Of a stretch of 34,251 nucleotides of DNA, positions 25,853 through 33,385 are shown piece after piece; position 1 is the first letter of the stretch; every line of letters starts with the position of its first letter. Source of the stretch: Magnetococcales bacterium (GTDB taxonomy: Bacteria > Pseudomonadota > Magnetococcia > Magnetococcales > JADFXB01). The notes under the pieces are model-generated. The model was not told the origin of the DNA, ran no database searches, and was given only the letters and a program-made list of their open reading frames with translations. The position numbers were made by a program, and so were the translations under genes. Location: assembly GCA_015233935.1 (NCBI GenBank), contig JADFXB010000032.1, forward strand, positions 1 to 34,251. The letters are read 5' to 3'.

Positions 25853-26626
25853 TCATGGTTTTTCATGGATCATCCCATCCATTTTTTCGGGAGCAGAGGA
25901 CATACGCCCTGCAGGTTTAGCAGGTTCGGTGAGAAGTTTAATTTTCTGCCGTATGGACTGATAACGCACCAGATCACCACTTTGTTTGTAGGAGTCCGCC
26001 AATTTTTCCAGGAGGGGAAGATTTTCCGCATCCACGGATAAGATGGCGTTGAGATGATCTTGCTCCAGCTCGTATTGCCCTTTGAAATGGTAATATCCTG
26101 CCAATTCCAAATGGGAGGAAGGATGATCTGGTTTAATTTGCAAGGCTTTGTTCAACCACCCAACCATGGCATCAGTATTTTTCCGTTTTTTTTCAATCAT
26201 GGCCAGAAAATAGCAAGGTTCTTCCGGGGTGGCAAACAGGGGATCGGCCAGTGCCAACTTGAACTCCTGGATGGCGTCATCCATTTTTTCGTTGCGCAGG
26301 TAGACCATGCCCAGTCGGTTGTGTACTTCGCCGGAAGGTTTTAGTTCCAGGGCACGTTGATAGGTGGCGATGGCCTGGATGGGACGATCCAATAAAAAAT
26401 AGGCCGAACCCAACAGGATCAGATTTTCCACATTGTTGGGGTCCAGCTCCTGAACCCGACGCAGGGAGGGCAGAGCCATTTGGGGATTGTTGCGCTCCAT
26501 GTAGGCTTTGCCTTTATAGACATTGAGTTCCAGTTGGTCCGCACTGTCCCGTTCGCCCGTGGTGGTCCCGCAGGCCGACAGAAGGACCAAACTGGTGACA
26601 ATCAATAGATGGGATAAGCGAGTCAC
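25853..26626 (-). CDS. pilW: PilW/PilF-like TPR lipoprotein (type IV pilus secretin pilotin or assembly factor)
   Basis: 257 residues starting at GTG (26626), with GGAG 7 bases upstream; no usable ATG exists. The signal peptide ends in lipobox LLSAC (Cys19). The mature part is a chain of TPR units, for example ALPSLRRVQELDPNNVENL, AIATYQRALELKPSGEVHNR, AIQEFKLAL and WLNKALQIKPDHPSSHLEL. In Pseudomonas and Neisseria such a protein helps the PilQ secretin reach the outer membrane, and this gene is the usual upstream neighbour of rodZ. rlmN, which commonly precedes it, is replaced here by nadE. No other pilus gene is in this block, although an ExeA/MshM-like ATPase is at 263-1720. Confidence 0.88.
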   Translation of the reverse strand: MTRLSHLLIVTSLVLLSACGTTTGERDSADQLELNVYKGKAYMERNNPQMALPSLRRVQELDPNNVENLILLGSAYFLLDRPIQAIATYQRALELKPSGEVHNRLGMVYLRNEKMDDAIQEFKLALADPLFATPEEPCYFLAMIEKKRKNTDAMVGWLNKALQIKPDHPSSHLELAGYYHFKGQYELEQDHLNAILSVDAENLPLLEKLADSYKQSGDLVRYQSIRQKIKLLTEPAKPAGRMSSAPEKMDGMIHEKP

Positions 26627-26634
26627 ACCTTCAC

Positions 26635-26664
26635 TCCATGATCATGGATTCCCCGGTGGGGGAA
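26635..26664. repeat. Two adjacent inverted repeats between nadE and pilW
   Basis: A perfect 14-base palindrome TCCATGATCATGGA (26635-26648) directly abuts a hairpin TTCCCC-GGTG-GGGGAA (26649-26664). Together they nearly fill the 44-base gap. No T-run follows in the minus direction. The palindrome ends 9 bases before the pilW start and overlaps its GGAG ribosome site, so it could affect pilW translation or bind a regulator. Confidence 0.5.
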
Positions 26665-26670
26665 AGGGTT

Positions 26671-28329
26671 TTAATGCAAGCGAAAACCGTTGGTAATGGG
26701 ATAGCGTCGATCTTTACCAAAGGCGCGGTGGGTAATGCGCACCCCTGGGGGGGATTGACGACGTTTATATTCATTGCGATCCACCAGGCGAATCACATCG
26801 TGAACCACTTGGTGGGGAATACCGGTAGCGACAATATCTGCCAGACCTTTTTCCTCTTCCACGTAGAGTTTAAGAATTTGATCCAGCACCGGATAGGGGG
26901 GTAAAGAGTCGCTGTCTTTTTGATCCGGTTTTAACTCTGCGGAGGGGGCCTTTACCAGGATACTTTCGGGAATGGGTGGCAGAAAATTTTCTTCCACCGC
27001 CCACAGATTACGGGCATAAGAGAGGCTGTAGACCGTTTCCTTGAGAAGATCTTTGAGGACGGAAAATCCCCCGGCCATATCCCCATAGAGGGTGGCATAA
27101 CCCACGCTCATTTCGCTTTTATTGCCAGTGGTGACCAGCAGAGAGCCATTTTTATTGGAGATGGCCATGAGCAGGGTGGCCCGAATGCGGGGTTGGATAT
27201 TTTCTTCGGTGACATCTTCACCCCGTCCGGCAAAGACGGGTGCCAATTGTTCTTTGAACTGTTCGAAAAGGGGGCCGATGGGAATGGTGGTCAATTTAAC
27301 CCCCAGTCGGCAGGCCACTTCGGTAGCATCTTCCAGGCTCTCCCGTGAGGTAAAGGGAGAGGGCATCATGACGGTTTCCACCCGATGGGGACCCAGGGCA
27401 TCGGCACAGATGGCGGCGGTGATGGCAGAATCGATACCACCAGACAACCCCAATACCACGCCGTCAAAACCGTTTTTGCGCACATAGTCGGCCAATCCCA
27501 GACAGAGGGCGCGATAAATTTCTTTATCCCGATCCAAAACTGGCAAAACCGGATAGGTGGAGAGGGGTGTGAATCGGGCACCACCATCATCGGGGGTCAC
27601 CTGCACCGCCAAAATTTGTTGGTCAAACTGGCTACCCCGCAACACCACCTCCCCCTGATGATCCAGGATGAAGGAGGCCCCGTCGAAGACCAGTTCGTCC
27701 TGTCCTCCCACCAGGTTGACGTAGAGCAGGGGAAGGGCGGATTCTTTCACCCGTTGGCGGGCGATCTCCTCCCGTTCGTTTTGTTTGCCCACATGATAGG
27801 GGGAGGCATTGAGATTGATGGTAAAACGGCTCCCCTCTGCCACCAGTTGGCTCAAGGGGTTACCTGCATGCCACATGTCTTCGCAAATGGTGATGCCAAA
27901 GGGCCATCCCCGATAGGTGAGGACATGGCTTTCCCGACCGGGGTGAAAATAGCGGCGTTCGTCGAAGACCCCATAGTTGGGCAGGTGTTGTTTGATGGCA
28001 AAGCCTACCTCCCTACCCTGGGCAAACAGGACACCGGCGTTGACCAGTTTATCCTCATGCAGACGGGGAGAGCCATAGATGGCGTCCATCCCCAATTGTT
28101 GCAGCCCCTGGTGCAATTTTTCTTCACAGGTACGCAGCCTGGCCAGGAAGGCCGGTTTCAGCAGGAGATCTTCCGGTGGATAGCCACACAGGACCAATTC
28201 AGGATATACCAGCAGGTCGCACCCCTGCTCTCTGGCCTGAGCGGCCAGCTCCAGCATGGTTTGCAAGTTTGTTTCCAAAGCCCCCACATGGGGATTCATC
28301 TGGGCCAAAGCCAGGGTAAAGGGTTCCAT
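26671..28329 (-). CDS. nadE: Glutamine-dependent NAD+ synthetase
   Basis: 552 residues with two domains. The N-terminal nitrilase-type glutaminase domain has the triad Glu44 (YPELVLCGYPPEDLL), Lys113 (AIKQHLPNYGVFDE) and Cys149 (GITICEDMWH). The C-terminal synthetase has the ATP P-loop GLSGGIDSA at 294-302, later GNKSEMSVGY and TLYGDMAGGF. It makes NAD+ from nicotinate adenine dinucleotide using glutamine nitrogen, the last step of NAD synthesis. Length is typical for the bacterial two-domain enzyme (about 540-580). No clear ribosome site precedes the ATG at 28329. It is divergent from the FAD oxidoreductase gene across 193 bases. Confidence 0.97.
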   Translation of the reverse strand: MEPFTLALAQMNPHVGALETNLQTMLELAAQAREQGCDLLVYPELVLCGYPPEDLLLKPAFLARLRTCEEKLHQGLQQLGMDAIYGSPRLHEDKLVNAGVLFAQGREVGFAIKQHLPNYGVFDERRYFHPGRESHVLTYRGWPFGITICEDMWHAGNPLSQLVAEGSRFTINLNASPYHVGKQNEREEIARQRVKESALPLLYVNLVGGQDELVFDGASFILDHQGEVVLRGSQFDQQILAVQVTPDDGGARFTPLSTYPVLPVLDRDKEIYRALCLGLADYVRKNGFDGVVLGLSGGIDSAITAAICADALGPHRVETVMMPSPFTSRESLEDATEVACRLGVKLTTIPIGPLFEQFKEQLAPVFAGRGEDVTEENIQPRIRATLLMAISNKNGSLLVTTGNKSEMSVGYATLYGDMAGGFSVLKDLLKETVYSLSYARNLWAVEENFLPPIPESILVKAPSAELKPDQKDSDSLPPYPVLDQILKLYVEEEKGLADIVATGIPHQVVHDVIRLVDRNEYKRRQSPPGVRITHRAFGKDRRYPITNGFRLH

Positions 28330-28476
28330 AAGGGCCTATATGATAAGCTGAAAGATTCCAATCCACCCACTTATTTATCTTACGCCAACATTCGTCAAAA
28401 TGCCAATGTCCACACAATCTTTTCTTATCTTCCTCCTGTTTAGATGGAACTGACCTCTTGCCCTTGTTTTTCATAT

Positions 28477-28511
28477 GATCGATGATGGGCGGATCATTGA
28501 TCTCTTTTTTT
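28477..28511 (+). terminator. Terminator-like hairpin plus T-run in the leader of the FAD oxidoreductase gene
   Basis: GATCGATGAT (28477-28486), loop GGGCGG, ATCATTGATC (28493-28502) form a 10-bp stem with one G-U pair, then TC and T7 (28505-28511). It reads on the plus strand and ends 11 bases before the chosen start. As no plus-strand gene lies just upstream, it looks more like an attenuator than an operon terminator. Confidence 0.5.
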
Positions 28512-28522
28512 GCATGGAAACC

Positions 28523-29740
28523 ATGTCTCTTCCTTCCACCACAGATTTTCTCATCATTGGCGGCGGTGTCATGGGGTTGGCTCTGGCTCTGGAGACCCGA
28601 CGCCTCTATCCCTTATCCACCATCGTGGTGTTGGAAAAGGAGTCCCAATGTGGGCTGCATGCCAGCGGGCGCAACAGTGGGGTATTGCATGCGGGATTTT
28701 ATTACACCGCCGACTCCCTGAAGGCACGCTTCAGCCAGGAGGGCAATCAGTGGTGGCAAAACTATTGCAAGGAGCAAAAACTGCCCCTGAATAGCTGCGG
28801 TAAACTGGTGGTGGCGCGTCATGAAGGGGAGTTGGCCGGGTTGGATGAATTGAAACGACGGGGAGATGCCAACGGGGTCCCCCTGGAAATGGTTTCAGCC
28901 GAAGAGGCCCGACGGTTGGAACCACGGGTAAAGACCTGTCAACGCGCCCTCTTCTCCCCCACCACCGCCAGCCTGGATCCTAAAATGGCCATGACCAGAC
29001 TGGTCCGGGATGCTTCGCGGGAGGGCATCATTCTGGCGACACGGACCAGTTTTTTATCGCGCCAACAAGATCAAGTCACCACCAACCGGGGGAAGATTAC
29101 AGCCGGGTATGTGATCAATGCCGCTGGTCTTTATGCCGACCAAATCGCCCGCGCCTATGGTTTTGCCAACGAATATACCATTCTGCCTTTCAAAGGATTG
29201 TATCTTTATGGGCGGGAGGGGTGTCCTCCCCTTAATTTACACATTTATCCGGTCCCCGACTTGGCCAACCCTTTTTTGGGGGTCCATTTTACCGTCACCA
29301 TGATGGGAGGTGTCAAAATCGGCCCCACTGCCATCCCTGCTTTTTGGCGACAACACTATCGGGGGATGGAAAATTTCAACCTGCAAGAGGCCATCACCAT
29401 TTTAGGTTTGCAAGCTGCTCTCTTTTGGCGCAACGATTTTAACTTTCGCCGCTTGGCGATGCAGGAATTGGCAAAACAAAGTCGCGGTCAAATGATCAAA
29501 CTGGCCAAAGATTTGCTTGAGGGTGTTTACAAGATGGATTTTCCTGTCTGGGGACTACCCGGCTTGCGTGCCCAATTGTTTAATCTGGAGAGCAACAAGC
29601 TGGAGATGGATTTTCGTTACCAGGGGGATCGCCACTCTTTCCATGTGTTAAACGCCGTTTCGCCTGGTTTCACCTGTGCCTTTCCCTTTGCCAAATTTTT
29701 GCTGCAACAGGTGACGGAGGTGAGCGGAATCCGCCCTTGA
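28523..29740 (+). CDS. lhgO: FAD-dependent oxidoreductase, L-2-hydroxyglutarate oxidase (LhgO/YgaF) type
   Basis: 405 residues from the ATG at 28523 (GGAAACC before it). In-frame ATGs at 28475 and 28514 would put the leader hairpin or a T-run into coding sequence. The dinucleotide fold DFLIIGGGVMGLALALE is at 8-24. HASGRNSGVLHAGFYYTADSL and the later FKGLYLY and GGVKIGPTAIPAFW segments are typical of LhgO/L2HGDH in the DAO superfamily. The enzyme oxidises L-2-hydroxyglutarate to 2-oxoglutarate at the membrane, passing electrons to quinone, a metabolite-repair step. The specific substrate is inferred from family likeness. It is followed by a secreted protein gene 12 bases downstream. Confidence 0.85.
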   Translation: MSLPSTTDFLIIGGGVMGLALALETRRLYPLSTIVVLEKESQCGLHASGRNSGVLHAGFYYTADSLKARFSQEGNQWWQNYCKEQKLPLNSCGKLVVARHEGELAGLDELKRRGDANGVPLEMVSAEEARRLEPRVKTCQRALFSPTTASLDPKMAMTRLVRDASREGIILATRTSFLSRQQDQVTTNRGKITAGYVINAAGLYADQIARAYGFANEYTILPFKGLYLYGREGCPPLNLHIYPVPDLANPFLGVHFTVTMMGGVKIGPTAIPAFWRQHYRGMENFNLQEAITILGLQAALFWRNDFNFRRLAMQELAKQSRGQMIKLAKDLLEGVYKMDFPVWGLPGLRAQLFNLESNKLEMDFRYQGDRHSFHVLNAVSPGFTCAFPFAKFLLQQVTEVSGIRP

Positions 29741-29752
29741 GGATGCTCTGTG

Positions 29753-30481
29753 ATGAGATCAATCTTCGCCCTTGTTGTGACCGTGGTGTTGATGGGACAA
29801 ACAGCCCTGGCCTCCATCCTCTATCGCAACGGCTGTGAGACACCCCAGCCGGGTGTGGAGGTATGTTGGGAGGTCAACGGTGAGGCCGAATCCCGCCCCT
29901 TCCCTTTGGAGGAGACGCTCCATCTGTTGCCGGTGGTGGTTCCTGGCAGTGGTGATCCACAAATTTTGGATGTGTACACCCGTTCCATTTATCGTCAATT
30001 GTTACCGGGCAATCTCACCCGTTCTGGTATCGTTCAGGAGTGGCAGCCCGTGATGTACCTGGATGAGGCCATTCGAGTGGTGCGCAATAAGCCATGGCCC
30101 ATGGCTTTGTGGATTTCACCACGGGTGATTCGCAACAGTGGTCCGGCCACGTCGGGCTTGCTGGATTTGGACCTTTATTTCATTCAAGGCAAAAGCGGTG
30201 CCCTTTATCGCACCCTGCGGCTGCGGGTGGAGTCCAAACCGGAAATCCGCCGGGATGAAAGAGAGAACACCCTGGCCTCTGCCGGGGCTATGGGTTTACT
30301 CAAGGCTTTGGACTATACCCCTGTTGTGGGAACCCTTGCGGTGGGAGCAGCCCGTGCGGTAAGTCCTGCTTCACCAGCCGAGGCGGGCATTTCTTTGGAG
30401 CTGATGACAGAATACGCCTTTCGCCACATGATGACCTTGATGCAATATCCACTGGAGTCTATCAAACCACCCCCTTCTTGA
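29753..30481 (+). CDS. Secreted protein of unknown function
   Basis: 242 residues from the ATG at 29753, with GAGG 10 bases upstream; a GTG one codon earlier is also possible. Residues 1-20 are a signal peptide (MRSIFALVVTVVLMGQTALA). The mature part has two cysteines close together (NGCETPQPGVEVCWEV), a beta-rich middle (LDLDLYFIQGKSGALYRTLRLRV) and a Gly/Ala-rich helical segment near 190-205 that might touch a membrane. I do not recognise a family. It is tightly spaced between lhgO (12 bases) and the exonuclease gene (19 bases), so the three are probably one transcript, though the functions have no obvious link. Confidence 0.75.
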   Translation: MRSIFALVVTVVLMGQTALASILYRNGCETPQPGVEVCWEVNGEAESRPFPLEETLHLLPVVVPGSGDPQILDVYTRSIYRQLLPGNLTRSGIVQEWQPVMYLDEAIRVVRNKPWPMALWISPRVIRNSGPATSGLLDLDLYFIQGKSGALYRTLRLRVESKPEIRRDERENTLASAGAMGLLKALDYTPVVGTLAVGAARAVSPASPAEAGISLELMTEYAFRHMMTLMQYPLESIKPPPS

Positions 30482-30500
30482 CAGGGAGTCTTCATCCATT

Positions 30501-31349
30501 ATGATTAAATCTGTTCCTGGCCTGGTATGGGCCTTTGATGTGGAGTGGGTGCCGGACCCGGTTGCCGGTAGAATTCTCCATGACTTGCCCTGGGACACCC
30601 CGGATGCCCAAGTCATGGGCGAAATGTGGAAAAAAGGCGGAGCCACTCCTGAGGAACCCTATCCCTTTTTGAAAACAGCCCTTTGCCGTATCGTTTCCAT
30701 CGCCGTGGTCACCCGGTTGGCGGTGGGTGATAAACCTGCCTCTTTGCAACTGCTCTCTTTACCCCGCAATCCTGCCGATCCCACCCAAGCAGCGGAGGAC
30801 CATATCCTGGAAACCTTTCTCACCGCTCTGGGAGATCGTCGTCCCATGCTGGTGGGGTATAACAGCCATGCCGCCGATTTGAAGGCCCTGATTCAGCGTT
30901 CGGTGATTCGTGGCATTTCTGCCGCCTCTTTCTGCCGCCGTCCCAGCAAACCCTGGGAGGGAGCCGACTATTTTTCCCGTGGCAGCGATTGGAATGTGGA
31001 TCTCAAGGAGATCCTTTCCGGCTGGGGCCAGGGCAGTCCCTCCCTGCATGAGATGGTGGTGCAGTGTGGCATTCCCGGCAAAATGGAGGTAGCGGGCCAT
31101 CAGGTGGGACAAATGTGGCTGGATGGTGGTCTGGACCGTATTGTCGCCTATAATGAATATGACGCCCTCACCACCTATCTGTTATGGCTGCGCATCGCCC
31201 ACTTCGGCGGCTTTTTCACCCCGGAACGCTACCAGGTGGAACAGCAATTGGTGCGGGAGTTGATTCAGAAGGAACTGCCGCAAAAACCCCACCTGCAACT
31301 CTTCCTGGATAAATGGGAGCAGTTGCGGGAGATAACTGGGGCGAAATAG
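30501..31349 (+). CDS. Predicted 3'-5' exonuclease of the PolB-exo2 (DEDDy) type
   Basis: 282 residues. Metal-binding acids in DEDDy order are Asp13 and Glu15 in AFDVEWV, Asp126 in GYNSHAADLKAL, and Tyr217/Asp221 in AYNEYDALTTYLLWLR. The middle segment around residue 167 (NVDLKEIL) and SLHEMVVQCGIPGKM match the family of exonucleases related to the proofreading domain of family B polymerases, found without a polymerase domain. It would trim single-stranded DNA or RNA ends. The physiological substrate is unknown for most members. It is the last gene before the 11-bp hairpin that separates this run from the defence-like genes. Confidence 0.85.
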   Translation: MIKSVPGLVWAFDVEWVPDPVAGRILHDLPWDTPDAQVMGEMWKKGGATPEEPYPFLKTALCRIVSIAVVTRLAVGDKPASLQLLSLPRNPADPTQAAEDHILETFLTALGDRRPMLVGYNSHAADLKALIQRSVIRGISAASFCRRPSKPWEGADYFSRGSDWNVDLKEILSGWGQGSPSLHEMVVQCGIPGKMEVAGHQVGQMWLDGGLDRIVAYNEYDALTTYLLWLRIAHFGGFFTPERYQVEQQLVRELIQKELPQKPHLQLFLDKWEQLREITGAK

Positions 31350-31358
31350 CCCTGTCCC

Positions 31359-31386
31359 TGTGGCGTGGCTCTCTTGCCACGCCACA
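31359..31386 (+). terminator. 11-bp GC-rich hairpin between the exonuclease and the ATPase gene
   Basis: TGTGGCGTGGC (31359-31369), loop TCTCTT, GCCACGCCACA (31376-31386), followed by AGGTTCTTT. The stem is perfect and very stable, but the T-run is weak. It may end the upstream transcript or insulate the downstream module, whose ribosome site begins about 10 bases later. Confidence 0.55.
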
Positions 31387-31406
31387 AGGTTCTTTGAGGA
31401 AGGAAC

Positions 31407-32627
31407 ATGTCCACCCTTCGCCTGGTAACCATTCAAAATTTTAAGTCCATCCTGAATCAAACTTTGGATTTGGGACGGCTGAATGTGTTTGTCGGCACCA
31501 ATGGTTCCGGCAAAAGCAACCTGCTGGAAGCCTTGGGCATGCTTTCCATGGCCATGGGTGGCACCATCGATTATCAAGGCATGGAACACCGTGGCATGCG
31601 CCTCTCCACTCCAGAAGTTTTTAGAAGTGCATTTAGGGATGGCAAGAGGGTGGATACCTTTAATCTGGCATGCCACTGGGATAATTTACACTATTTGACA
31701 GAAATTCATGCATGTGATCAATCCTCGGAAGAAGAAGCCTGGAGATTTAAATACGAATCCCTCAACTTTGGAAACTCCCGACATACATTAGTAGAACGCG
31801 AACATCTCACTGGCTCTCTTAAGGAACTTCTTAAAACCCCTCTATTCAAAGCCAATCAAGGAATGGTTCCCCTTGCTGTACTTCTGGGTAAATTTTCTTT
31901 CCAAGCTGATAAATGTGTAACCGCCCTAAAAAAATATGCCATTTATTCACCTTCCACCCCCATTCTTAGGGGTGTTTCCCCGGATCCCAGCAAGCGTGGC
32001 CCTCTGGGGCTTTACGGCGGCAGTCTGGCCCCAGCTTTAGCCAGTTGGGGGCAAAAACAATCCATTAATTCCCTTTTCAATCTATTGGAATGGGCTGAAG
32101 ATATCGATATCAGTCTCCCAGACCCTATTCTTCAATCTGCCCACCTGCACACCGGACGATTTGTGTTGACCTTTCAAGATCGTTTCATGTCTAAAGACAT
32201 GAAACACTTATATGCTTACGACGTAAGCGAAGGTGCCTTGTACATTCTCTTTATTTTAACCCTTTTACTTCACCCGGAGACCCCGCCCATTCTGGCCTTG
32301 GACAATGTGGATTCTGCCCTCAATCCGGGCATGATCCGCAATTTAATTTTCAAAATGGGGGAAATTATCCACAGCCAGCCGGAACGCCAGGTTTTTCTCA
32401 CCAGCCACAATCCCGCCACCCTGGATGGTCTGGACCTGTTTAACCCAGAACAAAGGCTTTTTATCGTCAAACGGGATAAAACCACGGGAGCCACCCTGTT
32501 TGATCGGGTGCAACCCCCAGAAGGCATGACCAGGGAAGAGTGGGCTGACCAGCACGGGGCCATGCGACTTTCAGAAATCTGGCTCTCCGGTGCCCTGGGA
32601 GGTATCACCCCGCCGGAAGGGTTTTGA
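31407..32627 (+). CDS. OLD/AbiLi-like AAA ATPase (putative phage-defence component A)
   Basis: 406 residues with GAGGAAGGA before the ATG. It begins LRLVTIQNFKSILNQTLDL, typical of the AAA_21/OLD group. Walker A GTNGSGKS is at 30-37. The ABC-like signature YDVSEGALYILFIL is at 271-284. The Walker B strand PPILALDNVDSALNP has Asp299 but Asn300 where the catalytic Glu normally is. The switch His334 is in LTSHNPATLD. Residues of about 70-190, coded by DNA richer in A/T, form a divergent middle that may be the sensor. A TOPRIM-like gene starts 2 bases downstream. Paired ATPase plus TOPRIM/RloB-type proteins are known in the lactococcal AbiL and split-OLD systems, where they block phage. Defence is therefore the likely role, by inference from layout. 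Confidence 0.82.
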   Translation: MSTLRLVTIQNFKSILNQTLDLGRLNVFVGTNGSGKSNLLEALGMLSMAMGGTIDYQGMEHRGMRLSTPEVFRSAFRDGKRVDTFNLACHWDNLHYLTEIHACDQSSEEEAWRFKYESLNFGNSRHTLVEREHLTGSLKELLKTPLFKANQGMVPLAVLLGKFSFQADKCVTALKKYAIYSPSTPILRGVSPDPSKRGPLGLYGGSLAPALASWGQKQSINSLFNLLEWAEDIDISLPDPILQSAHLHTGRFVLTFQDRFMSKDMKHLYAYDVSEGALYILFILTLLLHPETPPILALDNVDSALNPGMIRNLIFKMGEIIHSQPERQVFLTSHNPATLDGLDLFNPEQRLFIVKRDKTTGATLFDRVQPPEGMTREEWADQHGAMRLSEIWLSGALGGITPPEGF

Positions 32628-32629
32628 AC

Positions 32630-33385
32630 ATGGCCACCTCCAAATTATTTCTGGTGGTGTGTGAGGGATCCAGCGACTTTGCCTTGATCGAAGGCATTCT
32701 TCTGGAAGCAGGAGAGCGATTGAAGACCTCCTTCAAGGCCGAACTCATCGCCCCCTCCCCGGATGCCACCCGCGACGAAGACAAAAAACATGGCTGGTCA
32801 CAGGTGAAAAATTGGTGTCGCAACTACAGTCGGCATATGGGAAGCATCCTCGCCCTCAAACCCGCCCATGGCTATTTCATCCAAATGGACACCGATATCG
32901 CCGAACTCATCCACCAAGATGGCGAAGGCTATCAGCCCTCTTGCGGTCTCACACGCCGCCGCTGGTGCGAATGCGCTATGCAACAATGGTTGGCCGCCGC
33001 CAGGTTGCCAACCCATGCCCTTCATCTCTTGCTGCCCACCTATCGGATTGAAAACTGGCTGCTGGCCGCCTACGCCGATCAACTCCCATCCCAAAAGTTC
33101 ACGCCACCCGTTCATAACGACTATGAAACCCTTCAGGAGACAGACACTTGGCTCTTGCAGGTTGGTTTCAAGGAAGATCGGGAAAAACCAGGGAAAATTT
33201 ATAAAGAAGAAACCCTTTACCGGGAAAAACACCTGCCCACATTACTGAAAAACAGAACGCTTATTCAGCAAAGATGCAGCGAGTTTAATTATTTTCAAAC
33301 CCTGTTGCACAGCCACATAAACCTCAGCTCTGCGCAGACAGGGGGTGCCATGGGGCAGCCCCAAATGAAATGGGGGCTGACTTGA
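32630..33385 (+). CDS. TOPRIM/RloB-AbiLii/DUF4276-like protein (putative phage-defence component B, nuclease)
   Basis: 251 residues from the ATG at 32630, with GGAAGG 9 bases upstream; a TTG two codons earlier is less likely. The opening LFLVVCEGSSDFALIEGIL carries the TOPRIM-type Glu12. FIQMDTDIAEL carries Asp87 and Asp89, equivalent to the TOPRIM DxD. PTYRIENWLLAAY resembles the conserved E-x-W-L-L segment of RloB/DUF4276 proteins. Such acids bind metal in OLD-family nucleases, so this may be the DNA- or RNA-cutting partner of the ATPase. The gene is tightly coupled to it (2-base gap). I infer the family from these short motifs only. The C-terminal 60 residues are polar and helical without recognisable features. 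Confidence 0.7.
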   Translation: MATSKLFLVVCEGSSDFALIEGILLEAGERLKTSFKAELIAPSPDATRDEDKKHGWSQVKNWCRNYSRHMGSILALKPAHGYFIQMDTDIAELIHQDGEGYQPSCGLTRRRWCECAMQQWLAAARLPTHALHLLLPTYRIENWLLAAYADQLPSQKFTPPVHNDYETLQETDTWLLQVGFKEDREKPGKIYKEETLYREKHLPTLLKNRTLIQQRCSEFNYFQTLLHSHINLSSAQTGGAMGQPQMKWGLT

